A stretch of DNA of 18,702 bases from Bacteroidales bacterium (GCA_031264715.1 JAISDP010000223.1:1-18702), one strand, 5' to 3'. Counted from the stretch's first letter, positions 6,476 to 14,043 are shown. The notes: a model not told the origin generated them from the sequence alone. Made by a program: numbers and translations.

Positions 6476-7291
6476 GTGTCTGTACATCAAAACGTAAAAA
6501 AAGTCACCACACATGTGCTGAGCGCCATGAAACTGAAAGGCGAAAAGATCACCATGCTCACCGCCTATGATTACTCTATGGCGCGTATTCTCGACAATGC
6601 CGGCATCGAAGTGATCCTGGTAGGCGACTCGGCCTCCAATGTGATGGCCGGTTACGAAACCACGCTTCCCGTCACGCTCAACGAGATGATCAACTATGCC
6701 TCGGCGGTAGTGCGCGGCGTCAAGCGGGCGCTGGTGGTGGTCGACCTGCCGTTTGGTTCGTACCAGGGCAATTCCAGGGAAGCGCTCGCATCAGCCATCC
6801 GTATCATGAAGGAAACGGGAGCAGCCGCCATCAAAGTGGAAGGGGGCAGCGAAATCAGCGAATCCGTCACGCGCATCCTCAGCGCCGGCATCCCCGTAAT
6901 GGGACACCTGGGACTCACACCGCAGTCCATCAACAAGTTCGGCACGTATGCCGTCCGTGCACAGGACGGGGCCGAAGCGCAAAAGCTGATGGAAGACGCC
7001 GTCCTGCTGGAAAAGCTTGGTTGCTTTGCCGTTGTGCTCGAAAAAATTCCTGCTGCACTTGCAGGCGAAGTATCCGGAAAGCTGAAGATCCCTGCCATCA
7101 GCATTGGCGCAGGTCGCCATGCCGACGGGCAGGTACTGGTACTGCACGACATGCTGGGACTGAACAACGAATTTTCACCGCGTTTCCTGCGCCGCTACCT
7201 CAATCTTTACAGCGAGATCACCGGCGCGGTGCAGCAATACATCCACGACGTGCGTACCGGCGATTTTCCCAGCGAAAAAGAACAATATTAA
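6476..7291 (+). CDS. panB: 3-methyl-2-oxobutanoate hydroxymethyltransferase (ketopantoate synthesis)
   Basis: PanB transfers a hydroxymethyl group from 5,10-methylene-tetrahydrofolate to 2-oxoisovalerate, making ketopantoate for pantothenate and CoA in the cytosol. The 271-residue product matches the family over its full length. The metal ligands and active-site residues are in place: D51 in VGDSASNVMAG, D90 in VVDLPFGSYQ, K120 and E122 in IKVEGG, and E189 in VLEKIPA. The C-terminal signature IPAISIGAGRHADGQVLVLHDMLG is also typical of the enzyme. The start is a GTG at 6476; it gives the usual short lead ahead of the first strand. The next gene begins four bases after the stop, so the two are translationally close. 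No clear TAnnTTTG box is seen between the terminator and the start. Confidence 0.97.
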   Translation: MSVHQNVKKVTTHVLSAMKLKGEKITMLTAYDYSMARILDNAGIEVILVGDSASNVMAGYETTLPVTLNEMINYASAVVRGVKRALVVVDLPFGSYQGNSREALASAIRIMKETGAAAIKVEGGSEISESVTRILSAGIPVMGHLGLTPQSINKFGTYAVRAQDGAEAQKLMEDAVLLEKLGCFAVVLEKIPAALAGEVSGKLKIPAISIGAGRHADGQVLVLHDMLGLNNEFSPRFLRRYLNLYSEITGAVQQYIHDVRTGDFPSEKEQY

Positions 7292-7295
7292 CAGT

Positions 7296-7976
7296 TTGAA
7301 CGTTTTATACGAGGACAATCACCTGATCATCGTCAACAAAAGCAGCGGCGAAACCGTACAGGCCGATCCGTCGGGCGATGTTCCGCTGGAGCAGACGATG
7401 AAGGATTACCTGAAAAGGAAGTACGGCAAGCCCGGTGCGGTTTTCCTGGGGATAGTACACCGGCTGGACCGGCCGGTGAGCGGCGTGGTTGTGTTTGCCC
7501 GCACTACCAAGGCACAGCTCCGGCTCAATCGGATGTTCAGGGAAAAATTGATCCAAAAGACTTACTGGGCGGTTGTGAAAGATTTGCCGCCGGATGAAGC
7601 CGGCACATTAACACATTATATTGTTCGCAACACAAAGACCAACCGGTCACATGCGTACCTGAAAGAATGTCGCGATTCGAAAAAAGCCGTGTTGCACTAC
7701 CGGCATATCGCATCGTCCGACCGTTACCACCTGCTCGAAATCGACCTCGAAACGGGCCGGCATCACCAGATACGCTGCCAGCTGGCCGCCGTCGGCTGCC
7801 CCATACGCGGCGACCTGAAATACGGTTACCCGCGGTCGAATCCCAATGGGGGCATCAGTCTGCACGCACGGAGAATCCGGTTCAAACACCCTGTAAAAGA
7901 CGGGGATATCGACCTGGCAGCGCCTTTACCGGATGACCCTCTGTGGAAGGTATTTGAAGATTCGGCAAAAGGATAA
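7296..7976 (+). CDS. RluA-family RNA pseudouridine synthase
   Basis: The 226-residue protein carries the RluA catalytic motif HRLDRPVSG at residues 55-63, with D58 as the nucleophilic aspartate, plus the downstream family segments KTYWAVV (88-94), TGRHHQIRCQLA (153-164) and GDLKYG (172-177). It would isomerise uridine to pseudouridine in rRNA or tRNA. There is no N-terminal S4 domain; the protein starts directly with YEDNHLIIVNKSSGE, so it is a short RluA/TruC-like member and its target site cannot be assigned. The start is a TTG at 7296, four bases after the panB stop; no ATG suits the conserved N-terminus. It probably depends on panB for transcription and translation. Confidence 0.92.
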   Translation: MNVLYEDNHLIIVNKSSGETVQADPSGDVPLEQTMKDYLKRKYGKPGAVFLGIVHRLDRPVSGVVVFARTTKAQLRLNRMFREKLIQKTYWAVVKDLPPDEAGTLTHYIVRNTKTNRSHAYLKECRDSKKAVLHYRHIASSDRYHLLEIDLETGRHHQIRCQLAAVGCPIRGDLKYGYPRSNPNGGISLHARRIRFKHPVKDGDIDLAAPLPDDPLWKVFEDSAKG

Positions 7977-7988
7977 CGTGCTTTGTGT

Positions 7989-8008
7989 TAATTATCAATT
8001 GTCAATTA
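7989..8008 (-). repeat. 7-bp-periodic AATT repeat in the RluA-PHP spacer
   Basis: On the minus strand this reads TAATTGACAATTGATAATTA, with AATT every 7 bp. It matches the first 20 bases of the element at 11137-11161 at 18 of 20 positions, in the opposite orientation. It occupies half of the 39-bp spacer and ends 7 bases before the next ATG. Confidence 0.6.
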
Positions 8009-8015
8009 TCATTCA

Positions 8016-8867
8016 ATGAATCCCCGTTTGATCACCAATTATCATACCCACACTGTTTTTTGCGACGGCATGGCCGAACCTGTTTGCTATGCCGACGAAG
8101 CGGTTCGCCAGGGAATGGCGTCATTGGGCTTTTCGGCGCATGCCTCGGTCAATTTTCCGACCAACTGGACTATAAATCCTGCAAGACTGGGCGCTTACCG
8201 CAATGATATCCACCGTCTGAAACGCGAGTATGCCGACAGTTTGGATATATACTGCGGCCTCGAAGCCGATTATTTTCCCGACATTTTCGAGGAGGTACGT
8301 GCCTTGTATTCCGGGTATCAGTGGGATTACATCATCGGTTCGGTACATTTCACCGGTGTTCGGCCCAATGGCAGGCGCTGGTGTATCGACGGCCCGCACG
8401 AGGATTTCCTCGAAGGCTGGCGCGAGCTGACGGATTGCGATCCTTTGTTGCCTGTCCGGCGGTATTTTGAGATCACCCGCGAAATGGTGCGTGTGATGAA
8501 GCCCGACATCATCGGCCACATGGATAAAATCAAGATACAGTACCGCCCCGACTGCATGGTGCCCGATACGCACCCGTTTTTCCGCGAACAGGTGATGGCA
8601 ACGCTCGAAGAAATCGCAGCATCCGGCTGCATCGTGGAAGTGAGTACGCGTGGAATCCAGAAAGCGCAAACTCCCGATTATTTTCCCGGACGATGGGCTG
8701 TTGCCGAAATGCAAAAGATGGGCATTCCGGTAACCGTCAGTTCGGACGCGCATACTCCCGCTACGCTCGTTTTTGGCTTTAGCCGGGCCGAAACGATGCT
8801 GCGCGAAACCGGATACCGCACAGTGATGATGCTGAAAAACGGAAAATGGGAAGAGCGCCCGATTTAA
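8016..8867 (+). CDS. PHP-family phosphatase, histidinol-phosphatase (HisJ/HisK) like
   Basis: The 283-residue protein is a PHP-domain metal-dependent phosphoesterase. Metal-binding residues fit the HisJ/HisK type histidinol-phosphatase: H10 and H12 in YHTHTVFCDG, D17, H42 in FSAHAS, E83 in GLEADYF, H111 in IGSVHF, H168 in IGHMDK, and D244 and H246 in SSDAHTP. In that family the reaction is L-histidinol phosphate to L-histidinol, the penultimate stage of histidine synthesis. No other his gene lies in the window, and PHP proteins act on several phosphorylated substrates, so the substrate is an inference from the family. It follows the RluA-type gene by 39 bp and may be the last gene of the panB transcript. 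Bases 8903-8965 downstream form a possible bidirectional terminator. Confidence 0.83.
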   Translation: MNPRLITNYHTHTVFCDGMAEPVCYADEAVRQGMASLGFSAHASVNFPTNWTINPARLGAYRNDIHRLKREYADSLDIYCGLEADYFPDIFEEVRALYSGYQWDYIIGSVHFTGVRPNGRRWCIDGPHEDFLEGWRELTDCDPLLPVRRYFEITREMVRVMKPDIIGHMDKIKIQYRPDCMVPDTHPFFREQVMATLEEIAASGCIVEVSTRGIQKAQTPDYFPGRWAVAEMQKMGIPVTVSSDAHTPATLVFGFSRAETMLRETGYRTVMMLKNGKWEERPI

Positions 8868-8902
8868 ACTTCCATTAACTAAAAATCGCGTACATTTTAC
8901 CA

Positions 8903-8965
8903 CCGCTGACAGTGATGGAATACATCCGGAATTTTATTTCCGCTGCGTCCTGCGTAAATCAGCGG
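8903..8965. repeat. Nested inverted repeat between convergent PHP and pyrB genes
   Basis: CCGCTGA (8903-8909) pairs with TCAGCGG (8959-8965), and within it CGGAA (8927-8931) pairs with TTCCG (8938-8942) around TTTTAT. It lies in the 102-bp gap between two converging genes, 5 bp from the pyrB stop. It could terminate both transcripts, though no T-run follows the outer arms. ACCGCTGACAG at 8902-8912 also occurs in the hairpin island at 637-647. Confidence 0.45.
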
Positions 8966-8969
8966 GAAA

Positions 8970-9875
8970 TTACAGTCCGAGCACTTTGGCAATAATTGCC
9001 TGACGGACAAAAACGCCATTGAGCGCCTGCGTAAAATAATATGCTTTCGGGTTGTTGTCCACATCTATATCAATCTCGTTTACACGGGGGAGCGGATGCA
9101 GCACGCGCACGGTCGGTCGGCTCCTTTCGAGCAGGGCATTATTCAGCACGTAGGCGTTTTTATTTTTCTCGTACTCAATAAGATCGGAGAAGCGTTCTTT
9201 CTGCACGCGCGTCATGTAAATAATATCGGCTTCGTGAATAATGTCCGCAAAGTCAGGATATTCAAAAAAGCGGATGCCGTGCGAGTGAAGGTAAATCTTG
9301 TATTCAACGGGCATCTTCAATGCATCGGGCGCTATGAAATAGAACGTAGGATTGAAGTATGACATTGCCATGAGCAGCGAATGTACGGTGCGTCCGTATT
9401 TCAAATCGCCGATCATGAAAATATTAAGATTTTCGACTGTTCCCTGTGTTTTCTGGATGGAATAAAGGTCGAGCAGCGTTTGCGACGGATGCTGGTTGGC
9501 CCCGTCGCCGGCATTGATTACGGGTACCGAGGCCACCTCGCTGGCATACCGGGCGCTGCCCTCCAGCGGATGACGCATGATGATCAAATCGACATAGTTA
9601 TTCACCATCTTGATAGTGTCTTTCAGTGTTTCGCCTTTTGTGACGCTCGAACAGCCGGCATCGGCAAAGCCAATGACTCTACCGCCGAGGCGCTGTACGG
9701 CGGTTTCGAAACTAAGGCGGGTACGGGTGGACGGTTCAAAGAAAAGTGTGGCTACTAACTTGTCCGACAGCAGATTTCGCCTGGGATTTTTCTCAAATTC
9801 GGCGGCACGGTCAAGTATTTCCAGGTAATCTTCTTTGTTGTAATCGGTGATCGAAACTAAACTCCTGTTTTGCAT
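8970..9875 (-). CDS. pyrB: Aspartate carbamoyltransferase catalytic chain
   Basis: PyrB condenses carbamoyl phosphate with aspartate to carbamoyl-aspartate, the committed step of pyrimidine synthesis in the cytosol. The 301-residue product has the carbamoyl-phosphate motif FFEPSTRTRLSFE (STRTR at 49-53), the SVTKGE loop with K80, HPLEG at 102-106, HPSQTLLDLY from 129, and VLHPLPRVNEID near the C-terminus, all typical of the class with separate regulatory chains. Start is the ATG at 9875. In enteric bacteria and many Bacteroides, pyrI (the regulatory chain) follows pyrB; here the gene is followed by only 102 bp and then the convergent PHP gene, so no pyrI is adjacent. A promoter-like site lies at 9960-9991. 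Confidence 0.97.
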   Translation of the reverse strand: MQNRSLVSITDYNKEDYLEILDRAAEFEKNPRRNLLSDKLVATLFFEPSTRTRLSFETAVQRLGGRVIGFADAGCSSVTKGETLKDTIKMVNNYVDLIIMRHPLEGSARYASEVASVPVINAGDGANQHPSQTLLDLYSIQKTQGTVENLNIFMIGDLKYGRTVHSLLMAMSYFNPTFYFIAPDALKMPVEYKIYLHSHGIRFFEYPDFADIIHEADIIYMTRVQKERFSDLIEYEKNKNAYVLNNALLERSRPTVRVLHPLPRVNEIDIDVDNNPKAYYFTQALNGVFVRQAIIAKVLGL

Positions 9876-9959
9876 GCTCTTCTAAGTTTTACGTTTCGGG
9901 ATTCGAGTTTAAAGTATGGCATTGATTTACTTGTTTATACAAATAATGCTATTTTGATT

Positions 9960-9991
9960 CAAAGATATATTTTTTTCAGTTTCAAAACCAA
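9960..9991 (-). promoter_or_regulatory. Probable Bacteroidota-type promoter for pyrB
   Basis: On the minus strand TTG (9991-9989) is followed after 21 bp by TATCTTTG (9967-9960), a perfect TAnnTTTG element. The start would be near 9954, about 78 bases ahead of the pyrB ATG. No attenuator hairpin with a T-run is seen in that leader. Confidence 0.6.
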
Positions 9992-10040
9992 TTTTTGTAA
10001 AAAAATACCTCGCGCCAAACTGCCTGTTGTGTGTTCGACA

Positions 10041-10060
10041 TTCTTAATTTTTAATTCTTA
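10041..10060 (-). repeat. 7-bp-periodic AATT repeat forming the end of the BASS gene
   Basis: On the minus strand this reads TAAGAATTAAAAATTAAGAA, with AATT at a 7-bp period, related in pattern to the elements at 7989-8008, 11137-11161 and 13479-13503. It overlaps the last codons of the transporter gene: the end LRIKN and the TAA stop (10046-10044) are read from it. Confidence 0.5.
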
Positions 10061-10985
10061 ACTCATTCCTTTTGTCCTTCCATCGCCAGAAGTAAGCCAG
10101 TCCCATCCCCGAGATAATATGCCATATACCCCACCATGCGGCAACAAAGGCCATGCCTCCCAGCCCGTCGAAAAGCCTGGGGTTGAATATCAGCACCAGT
10201 CCCAGTCCCGAGTTTTGTATGCCGGTTTCAATCGTTACGGAACGCGAATCCGGCTTCGGCAAGCGTGTCAATCGGCCGATTCCGTTTCCGGCAAGCAAAG
10301 CCGCTGCATTGTGCAAAATAACGATGAGACCGATCAAGTGGATGTATTTCAGGAAATAACTGAAATTGGCAGCCAGTGCGACAATCACAAAACCGACGAA
10401 TGTAATGATGGAGAGGAAGCTCATCGGCTTGATCAGCTTTTGGGTAACCTTGGGAAAATAACGGGCAAAAAGAATACCTGCAACAATAGGAACCCCCAGC
10501 AGGATAAGCACTACCCGCACCATTTCCCAAAAATCGATTTCGATGGGCATCACCAGTTTCGAGGCGTTTGAATAAAGGTTGCCCCAAAACGAAAAATTGA
10601 AAGGCGTTATAATCACACAGGTTAATGTGGAAAATGCCGACAGGCTGACTGAAAGCGAAATATTCCCTTTGGCCAGGGTAGTGATGAAATTGGAAATATT
10701 TCCTCCGGGGCACGCCGCTACCAGGATCATCCCCATGGCCACCGATTGCGAAAGTACCGGACGGAGCGCCATACATAACAGGAATGTGGCAAAAGGCAGC
10801 AGGATGACTTGTGAAATGATGCCAACGATAAAACTTTTTGGTCTTTGGATCACATCCTTGAAATCGGATACATTCATCCGCAAAGCAATTCCAAACATCA
10901 CAAATGCAAGTATCACATTCATGATGTCCAGTGAACCCGGACTAAAATTTAACCTGACATTATCCAGTACCTGTAATGGCGACAT
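10044..10985 (-). CDS. Bile acid:sodium symporter family (BASS) transporter
   Basis: The 313-residue protein is an inner-membrane transporter of the BASS/ASBT superfamily, with about nine or ten hydrophobic helices from residue 20 to 300. The two family signatures at the substrate and sodium site are present: ACPGGNISNF at 91-100 and ETGIQNSGLG at 253-262. Family members move bile acids, pantoate or ketopantoate, pyruvate or other organic acids with sodium; the substrate here cannot be read from sequence. Start is the ATG at 10985. The gene lies upstream of pyrB on the same strand, but a separate promoter for pyrB in the 168-bp gap suggests separate control. The last five codons and stop fall within a short intergenic-type repeat (10041-10060), so the C-terminal tail may have been reshaped by it. 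Confidence 0.9.
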   Translation of the reverse strand: MSPLQVLDNVRLNFSPGSLDIMNVILAFVMFGIALRMNVSDFKDVIQRPKSFIVGIISQVILLPFATFLLCMALRPVLSQSVAMGMILVAACPGGNISNFITTLAKGNISLSVSLSAFSTLTCVIITPFNFSFWGNLYSNASKLVMPIEIDFWEMVRVVLILLGVPIVAGILFARYFPKVTQKLIKPMSFLSIITFVGFVIVALAANFSYFLKYIHLIGLIVILHNAAALLAGNGIGRLTRLPKPDSRSVTIETGIQNSGLGLVLIFNPRLFDGLGGMAFVAAWWGIWHIISGMGLAYFWRWKDKRNELRIKN

Positions 10986-11136
10986 TGTATTTTATTTTGA
11001 TGAATCGGGGATTCCGCTTTTTGGATTTCATGGAGCCAAAAACACGTAATCCCGGCTTATAGCTTGAGGTTTCCATTTTACTGAAACAAAAAACGCTGCT
11101 AAAGTACACAAAAATGGGCAAACGGCAGACGCTAAG

Positions 11137-11161
11137 TAATTGAAAATTGAAAATTAGCGCA
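11137..11161 (+). repeat. 25-bp AATT heptad repeat, copy 1
   Basis: It begins TAATTGAAAATTGAAAATTA and ends GCGCA, with AATT every 7 bp. It is 24 of 25 identical to 13479-13503; the single difference is A at 11146 against G at 13488. It lies in the divergent spacer between the BASS and epimerase genes. Confidence 0.85.
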
Positions 11162-11263
11162 AAACGCTTGGAATAAGGGCTTAATGGGCGGCTACAGAAC
11201 ATCGGTCATACCGTATTTCATAAAAAATGTTGTCCGGATGCTGTGAATATCAATATACTTGTG

Positions 11264-11271
11264 TACTTTTG
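11264..11271 (+). promoter_or_regulatory. Probable -7 element for the aldose epimerase gene
   Basis: TACTTTTG is a perfect TAnnTTTG box 31 bp ahead of the ATG at 11303. The -33 is weak: TGTG at 11242-11245 with 18-bp spacing. The predicted leader is about 25 bases and very AT-rich. Confidence 0.55.
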
Positions 11272-11302
11272 GCGTATTATCTATTATAATTATAATTAAA
11301 GT

Positions 11303-12475
11303 ATGACAAAGCAGATTTTTAAAAGTATGACAAGCCAGTGCCTTTTGGCATTGATGGTCGCAGTGAATTTGGTTTCATGCGGCGGTAGCGGACAAAGCAA
11401 AGAAAAGCTGAAAGCCGGTATCGTAAAGGAAGAGTTCGGGCAATTTAAGGGGCAACCGGTGGAACTCTATACGATCACCAACAACAGCGGCGCAGTGATG
11501 AAAGTGGCTACATACGGCGGTACCATTACCGAATTGTATGTACCCGACAAGAACGGTCAAATGGGCGACGTGGTGCTTGGCTTCGACAAGCTGGCCGGTT
11601 ACATTAGCCCGGAGTACGAAAAAAGCAACCCCAACTTCGGTGCACTCATTGGCCGTTATGGTAACCGTATTGCTGAGGGAAAATTCACCCTCGACGGTGT
11701 GGAATATACCCTGGCAACCAATAATGGCAAAAATCACCTGCACGGCGGCAATATCGGGTTCAACCGTGTGGTATGGGAGGCTAAGCCTGTTGGCGACAAT
11801 GCCCTTGAACTGACCTATACCAGCAAGGATATGGAAGAAGGTTATCCGGGCAACCTGCAAGTGACCGTTACTTACACGTTGACCGATGCTAACGAATTGA
11901 AGATCGACTATCGCGCCGTTACCGACAAGGCTACGCCGTGTAATCTCACCAATCACAGTTATTTCAACCTTTCGGCAGGCAAGCAGCCCACTATTGCCAA
12001 CCACGAATTGGTAATCCTTGCCGACAAGTATACCGAAGTGGACGGCGGACTGATCCCTACCGGCAACCTTCCCGACGCGGCCGAAACCCCGATGGATTTC
12101 ACCGCCCCGCATAAAATCGGTGAACGCATTGATGCCGATTTTGAACAGTTGAAACTGGGCGGCGGATACGACCACAACTGGGTGTTGCGCAACAGCGACG
12201 GTTCGCTGGCATTGGCAGCCACCGTGTACGAACCCGAAAGCGGCCGTTTCATGGAAGTGCTCACCACGGAACCCGGCGTACAGTTCTATGCAGGCAATTT
12301 CCTCGATGGCACACTGATCGGCAAAAACAACGCCAAGTATGTACGCCGTGCCGGACTGTGCCTCGAAACACAACATTTCCCGGATTCGCCCAACCAGCCG
12401 ACATTCCCGTCGACCATACTGCAACCGGGAGAAACATACCATACCCAAACGGTTTACAGGTTCTCTGCAAAATAA
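11303..12475 (+). CDS. galM: Aldose 1-epimerase (mutarotase), predicted lipoprotein
   Basis: The enzyme interconverts alpha and beta anomers of hexoses such as glucose and galactose. The 390-residue product has the family active site: H148 in KNHLHGGNIGF, the catalytic base H218 in TNHSYFNL, DHNWVL at 290-295, and the catalytic E355 in LCLETQHFPDSPNQP. An N-terminal signal (residues 1-25) ends in a lipobox, LVSC, with C26 as the predicted lipidated residue followed by GGSG, so the enzyme is exported and lipid-anchored in the envelope rather than cytosolic. This placement is common in Bacteroidota and suits sugars released in the periplasm. The ATG at 11303 is used; an in-frame ATG at 11327 would leave a shorter signal. 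The gene has its own promoter and terminator and no sugar-utilisation neighbours. Confidence 0.94.
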   Translation: MTKQIFKSMTSQCLLALMVAVNLVSCGGSGQSKEKLKAGIVKEEFGQFKGQPVELYTITNNSGAVMKVATYGGTITELYVPDKNGQMGDVVLGFDKLAGYISPEYEKSNPNFGALIGRYGNRIAEGKFTLDGVEYTLATNNGKNHLHGGNIGFNRVVWEAKPVGDNALELTYTSKDMEEGYPGNLQVTVTYTLTDANELKIDYRAVTDKATPCNLTNHSYFNLSAGKQPTIANHELVILADKYTEVDGGLIPTGNLPDAAETPMDFTAPHKIGERIDADFEQLKLGGGYDHNWVLRNSDGSLALAATVYEPESGRFMEVLTTEPGVQFYAGNFLDGTLIGKNNAKYVRRAGLCLETQHFPDSPNQPTFPSTILQPGETYHTQTVYRFSAK

Positions 12476-12482
12476 TAAAAAG

Positions 12483-12517
12483 AACCTGCTGGGTTCGGAA
12501 AATTCAGCAGGTTTTTT
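12483..12517 (+). terminator. Rho-independent terminator after the epimerase gene
   Basis: AACCTGCTG (12483-12491) pairs perfectly with CAGCAGGTT (12505-12513) around a 13-base loop, followed by T residues through 12517. It starts 7 bases after the stop codon and separates this gene from era. Confidence 0.93.
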
Positions 12518-12599
12518 CAATCGTCAACGGTATTGCCGACGTTCGGCGCGCTTCCGGCATTACCAAATCAATCTCGACGAAATTAATTCTCAATGAACC

Positions 12600-13478
12600 A
12601 TGCACCGTTCCGGTTTTGTTAATATCATTGGAAACCCCAACGTGGGAAAATCAACATTGATGAACGCGCTCACCGGCAAGCGTTTGTCGGTAGTCACTGC
12701 TAAAGCGCAAACGACGCGTCATCGCATCATGGGCATCGTTAGCGGTGAAGACTACCAGGTTGTTTTTTCGGACACGCCGGGAATCATCAAACCCAAATAC
12801 AGGATGCAGGAAGGCATGATGGATTTTGTACATACTGCTTTCACCGATGCTGATGTGATTGTGTATGTGACCGATGTAGTGGAAACGCCCGACAAGAATG
12901 TCGCATATATCAATAAAATATCGGGCATGGATATTCCTGTGCTCGCGGTCATCAATAAGATAGACCTGACTACGCCTCCCAAGCTTGATCAGTTGAGCGA
13001 TTTATGGAAAGTCTTGTTACCGACAGCAACCATTATCCCGGTATCGGCCAGGGAGAAATTCAATGTCGATACGGTGAGCGCCGCCATCAGGAACGCCCTG
13101 CCCGAAGGTCCGGCATACTATCCGAAAGATGAAATGACCGACAAGTCCGAACGCTTTTTTGTGTCGGAAATACTGCGCGGGAAGATTTTTGAGAATTACG
13201 AAAAGGAAATCCCATATTGCACCGAGGTAGTGGTGGAATCGTTCAAGGAAGACGAAAGTATCATCCACATTCAAACACTGATATTTGTGGAACGCGACAC
13301 TCAGAAGGCGATATTGATCGGGAAAAAAGGAATAGCTTTGAAAAAGACAGCCACCGAAGCCCGTAAGGAAATGGAATGTTTTTTCGGGAAAAAAATATTC
13401 CTCGAAACCTTTATCAAGGTGAGGAAAGACTGGCGCAATGACGAAAATCACCTGAAAAACCTGGGATACCTTTCTTAA
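12600..13478 (+). CDS. era: GTPase Era (ribosome assembly)
   Basis: Era binds the 3' end of 16S rRNA and assists maturation of the 30S subunit. The 292-residue protein has all GTPase motifs: G1 GNPNVGKS at 11-18, G2 with TT at 38-39 in AQTTRHR, G3 DTPG at 58-61, G4 NKID at 119-122 and G5 SAREK at 149-153. The C-terminal KH domain is intact, with the GxxG loop GKKG at 241-244 and the ending FLETFIKVRKDWR. Length is normal for Era. The ATG at 12600 places the G1 motif as expected. The stop is followed at once by the 25-bp repeat at 13479-13503 and then recX. No standard promoter box is seen in the 82 bp between the epimerase terminator and the start. Confidence 0.97.
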   Translation: MHRSGFVNIIGNPNVGKSTLMNALTGKRLSVVTAKAQTTRHRIMGIVSGEDYQVVFSDTPGIIKPKYRMQEGMMDFVHTAFTDADVIVYVTDVVETPDKNVAYINKISGMDIPVLAVINKIDLTTPPKLDQLSDLWKVLLPTATIIPVSAREKFNVDTVSAAIRNALPEGPAYYPKDEMTDKSERFFVSEILRGKIFENYEKEIPYCTEVVVESFKEDESIIHIQTLIFVERDTQKAILIGKKGIALKKTATEARKEMECFFGKKIFLETFIKVRKDWRNDENHLKNLGYLS

Positions 13479-13503
13479 TAATTGAAAGTTGAAAATTAGC
13501 GCA
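13479..13503 (+). repeat. 25-bp AATT heptad repeat, copy 2, filling the era-recX spacer
   Basis: 24 of 25 bases match 11137-11161. It starts on the base after the era stop codon and ends on the base before the GTG chosen for recX, so the repeat makes up the entire spacer. A TTG at 13489, inside the repeat, is in frame with recX and could be an alternative start. Confidence 0.85.
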
Positions 13504-13968
13504 GTGCAAAACATCACCGTTAAGGAAGCCCGGGAAAAGGCGATGCAATGGTGCAGCCGCAGGGAGTATTGCCGCAGGGATATGCTCGATAAGATTGTTT
13601 CCTGGGGCTGCACCCCTGCCGAAGCCCGCGAAACAGTCGATTTTCTTGTTGAACAGAAATTTGTGGACGATCGCCGTTACGCGGAGGCTTTTGTGAAGGA
13701 CAAACTGCGGTTCAATAAATGGGGACGGGTGAAAATAGCCTGTATGTTGCGTATGCAAAATATCGACAAGGCCATAGTTGCAGATGTTCTTTCGGCAATT
13801 GACGAAACCGGGTACAACCGGGTATTAACCGAAGAGCTGCAAAAGAAGTACAGGACCGTCCGGGGAAATGCCCTCGAAATCAAGGGAAAATTGTACCGTT
13901 TTGCAGCAGGCAGGGGATTCGAACCCGAGATCATCAACGAAGCGATATCCAAAATCGTTGATTCATAA
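13504..13968 (+). CDS. recX: RecX-family regulatory protein
   Basis: RecX binds RecA filaments and limits recombination and the SOS response. From the GTG at 13504 the product has 154 residues, a normal length for RecX. It is helical throughout and shows the three-helix repeat pattern of the family: SRREYCRRDMLDKIVSWGCTP followed (first 20 residues of that block typical) by VDFLVEQKFVDDRRYAEAFV and then KWGRVKIACMLRMQNI. The GTG is preferred over an in-frame TTG at 13489 because the TTG and the codons after it lie inside a short intergenic repeat, which is unlikely to encode a conserved N-terminus. No recA is in the window. It is probably cotranscribed with era, 25 bp away. Confidence 0.88.
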   Translation: MQNITVKEAREKAMQWCSRREYCRRDMLDKIVSWGCTPAEARETVDFLVEQKFVDDRRYAEAFVKDKLRFNKWGRVKIACMLRMQNIDKAIVADVLSAIDETGYNRVLTEELQKKYRTVRGNALEIKGKLYRFAAGRGFEPEIINEAISKIVDS

Positions 13969-13983
13969 AATTCTAAAAATGAC

Positions 13984-13991
13984 TATATTTG
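13984..13991 (+). promoter_or_regulatory. Possible -7 element for the PD40 gene
   Basis: TATATTTG matches TAnnTTTG exactly. The nearest -33 candidate, TTG at 13958-13960, has 23-bp spacing, which is long. The box lies in the loop of a short AT hairpin (CTAAAAA at 13973-13979 against TTTTTAG at 13992-13998), which might instead be a weak recX terminator. Confidence 0.35.
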
Positions 13992-14043
13992 TTTTTAGAT
14001 TGATTTAATATATTGTAGAATAATACACACTTATTGTCTAAGT

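Larger units (their letters stand above)
10986..11302. other. 317-bp divergent spacer between the BASS and epimerase genes
   Basis: This gap carries a 25-bp AATT heptad repeat at 11137-11161 and the -7 box of the epimerase promoter at 11264-11271. I find no exact CAAAnnTA box for the minus-strand transporter; the nearest is CTAAAGTA at 11099-11106, one base off and without a properly spaced -33. No gene, RNA or riboswitch pattern is recognised in the remainder. Confidence 0.6.

Noticed and set aside
6480..8867. Histidine biosynthesis operon
   Set aside because: Only the PHP-type phosphatase resembles a his gene; its neighbours are panB and a pseudouridine synthase.
11375..12520. Long open frame antisense to the aldose epimerase gene
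   Set aside because: The sense frame encodes a complete epimerase with all active-site residues; the antisense frame has no recognisable features.
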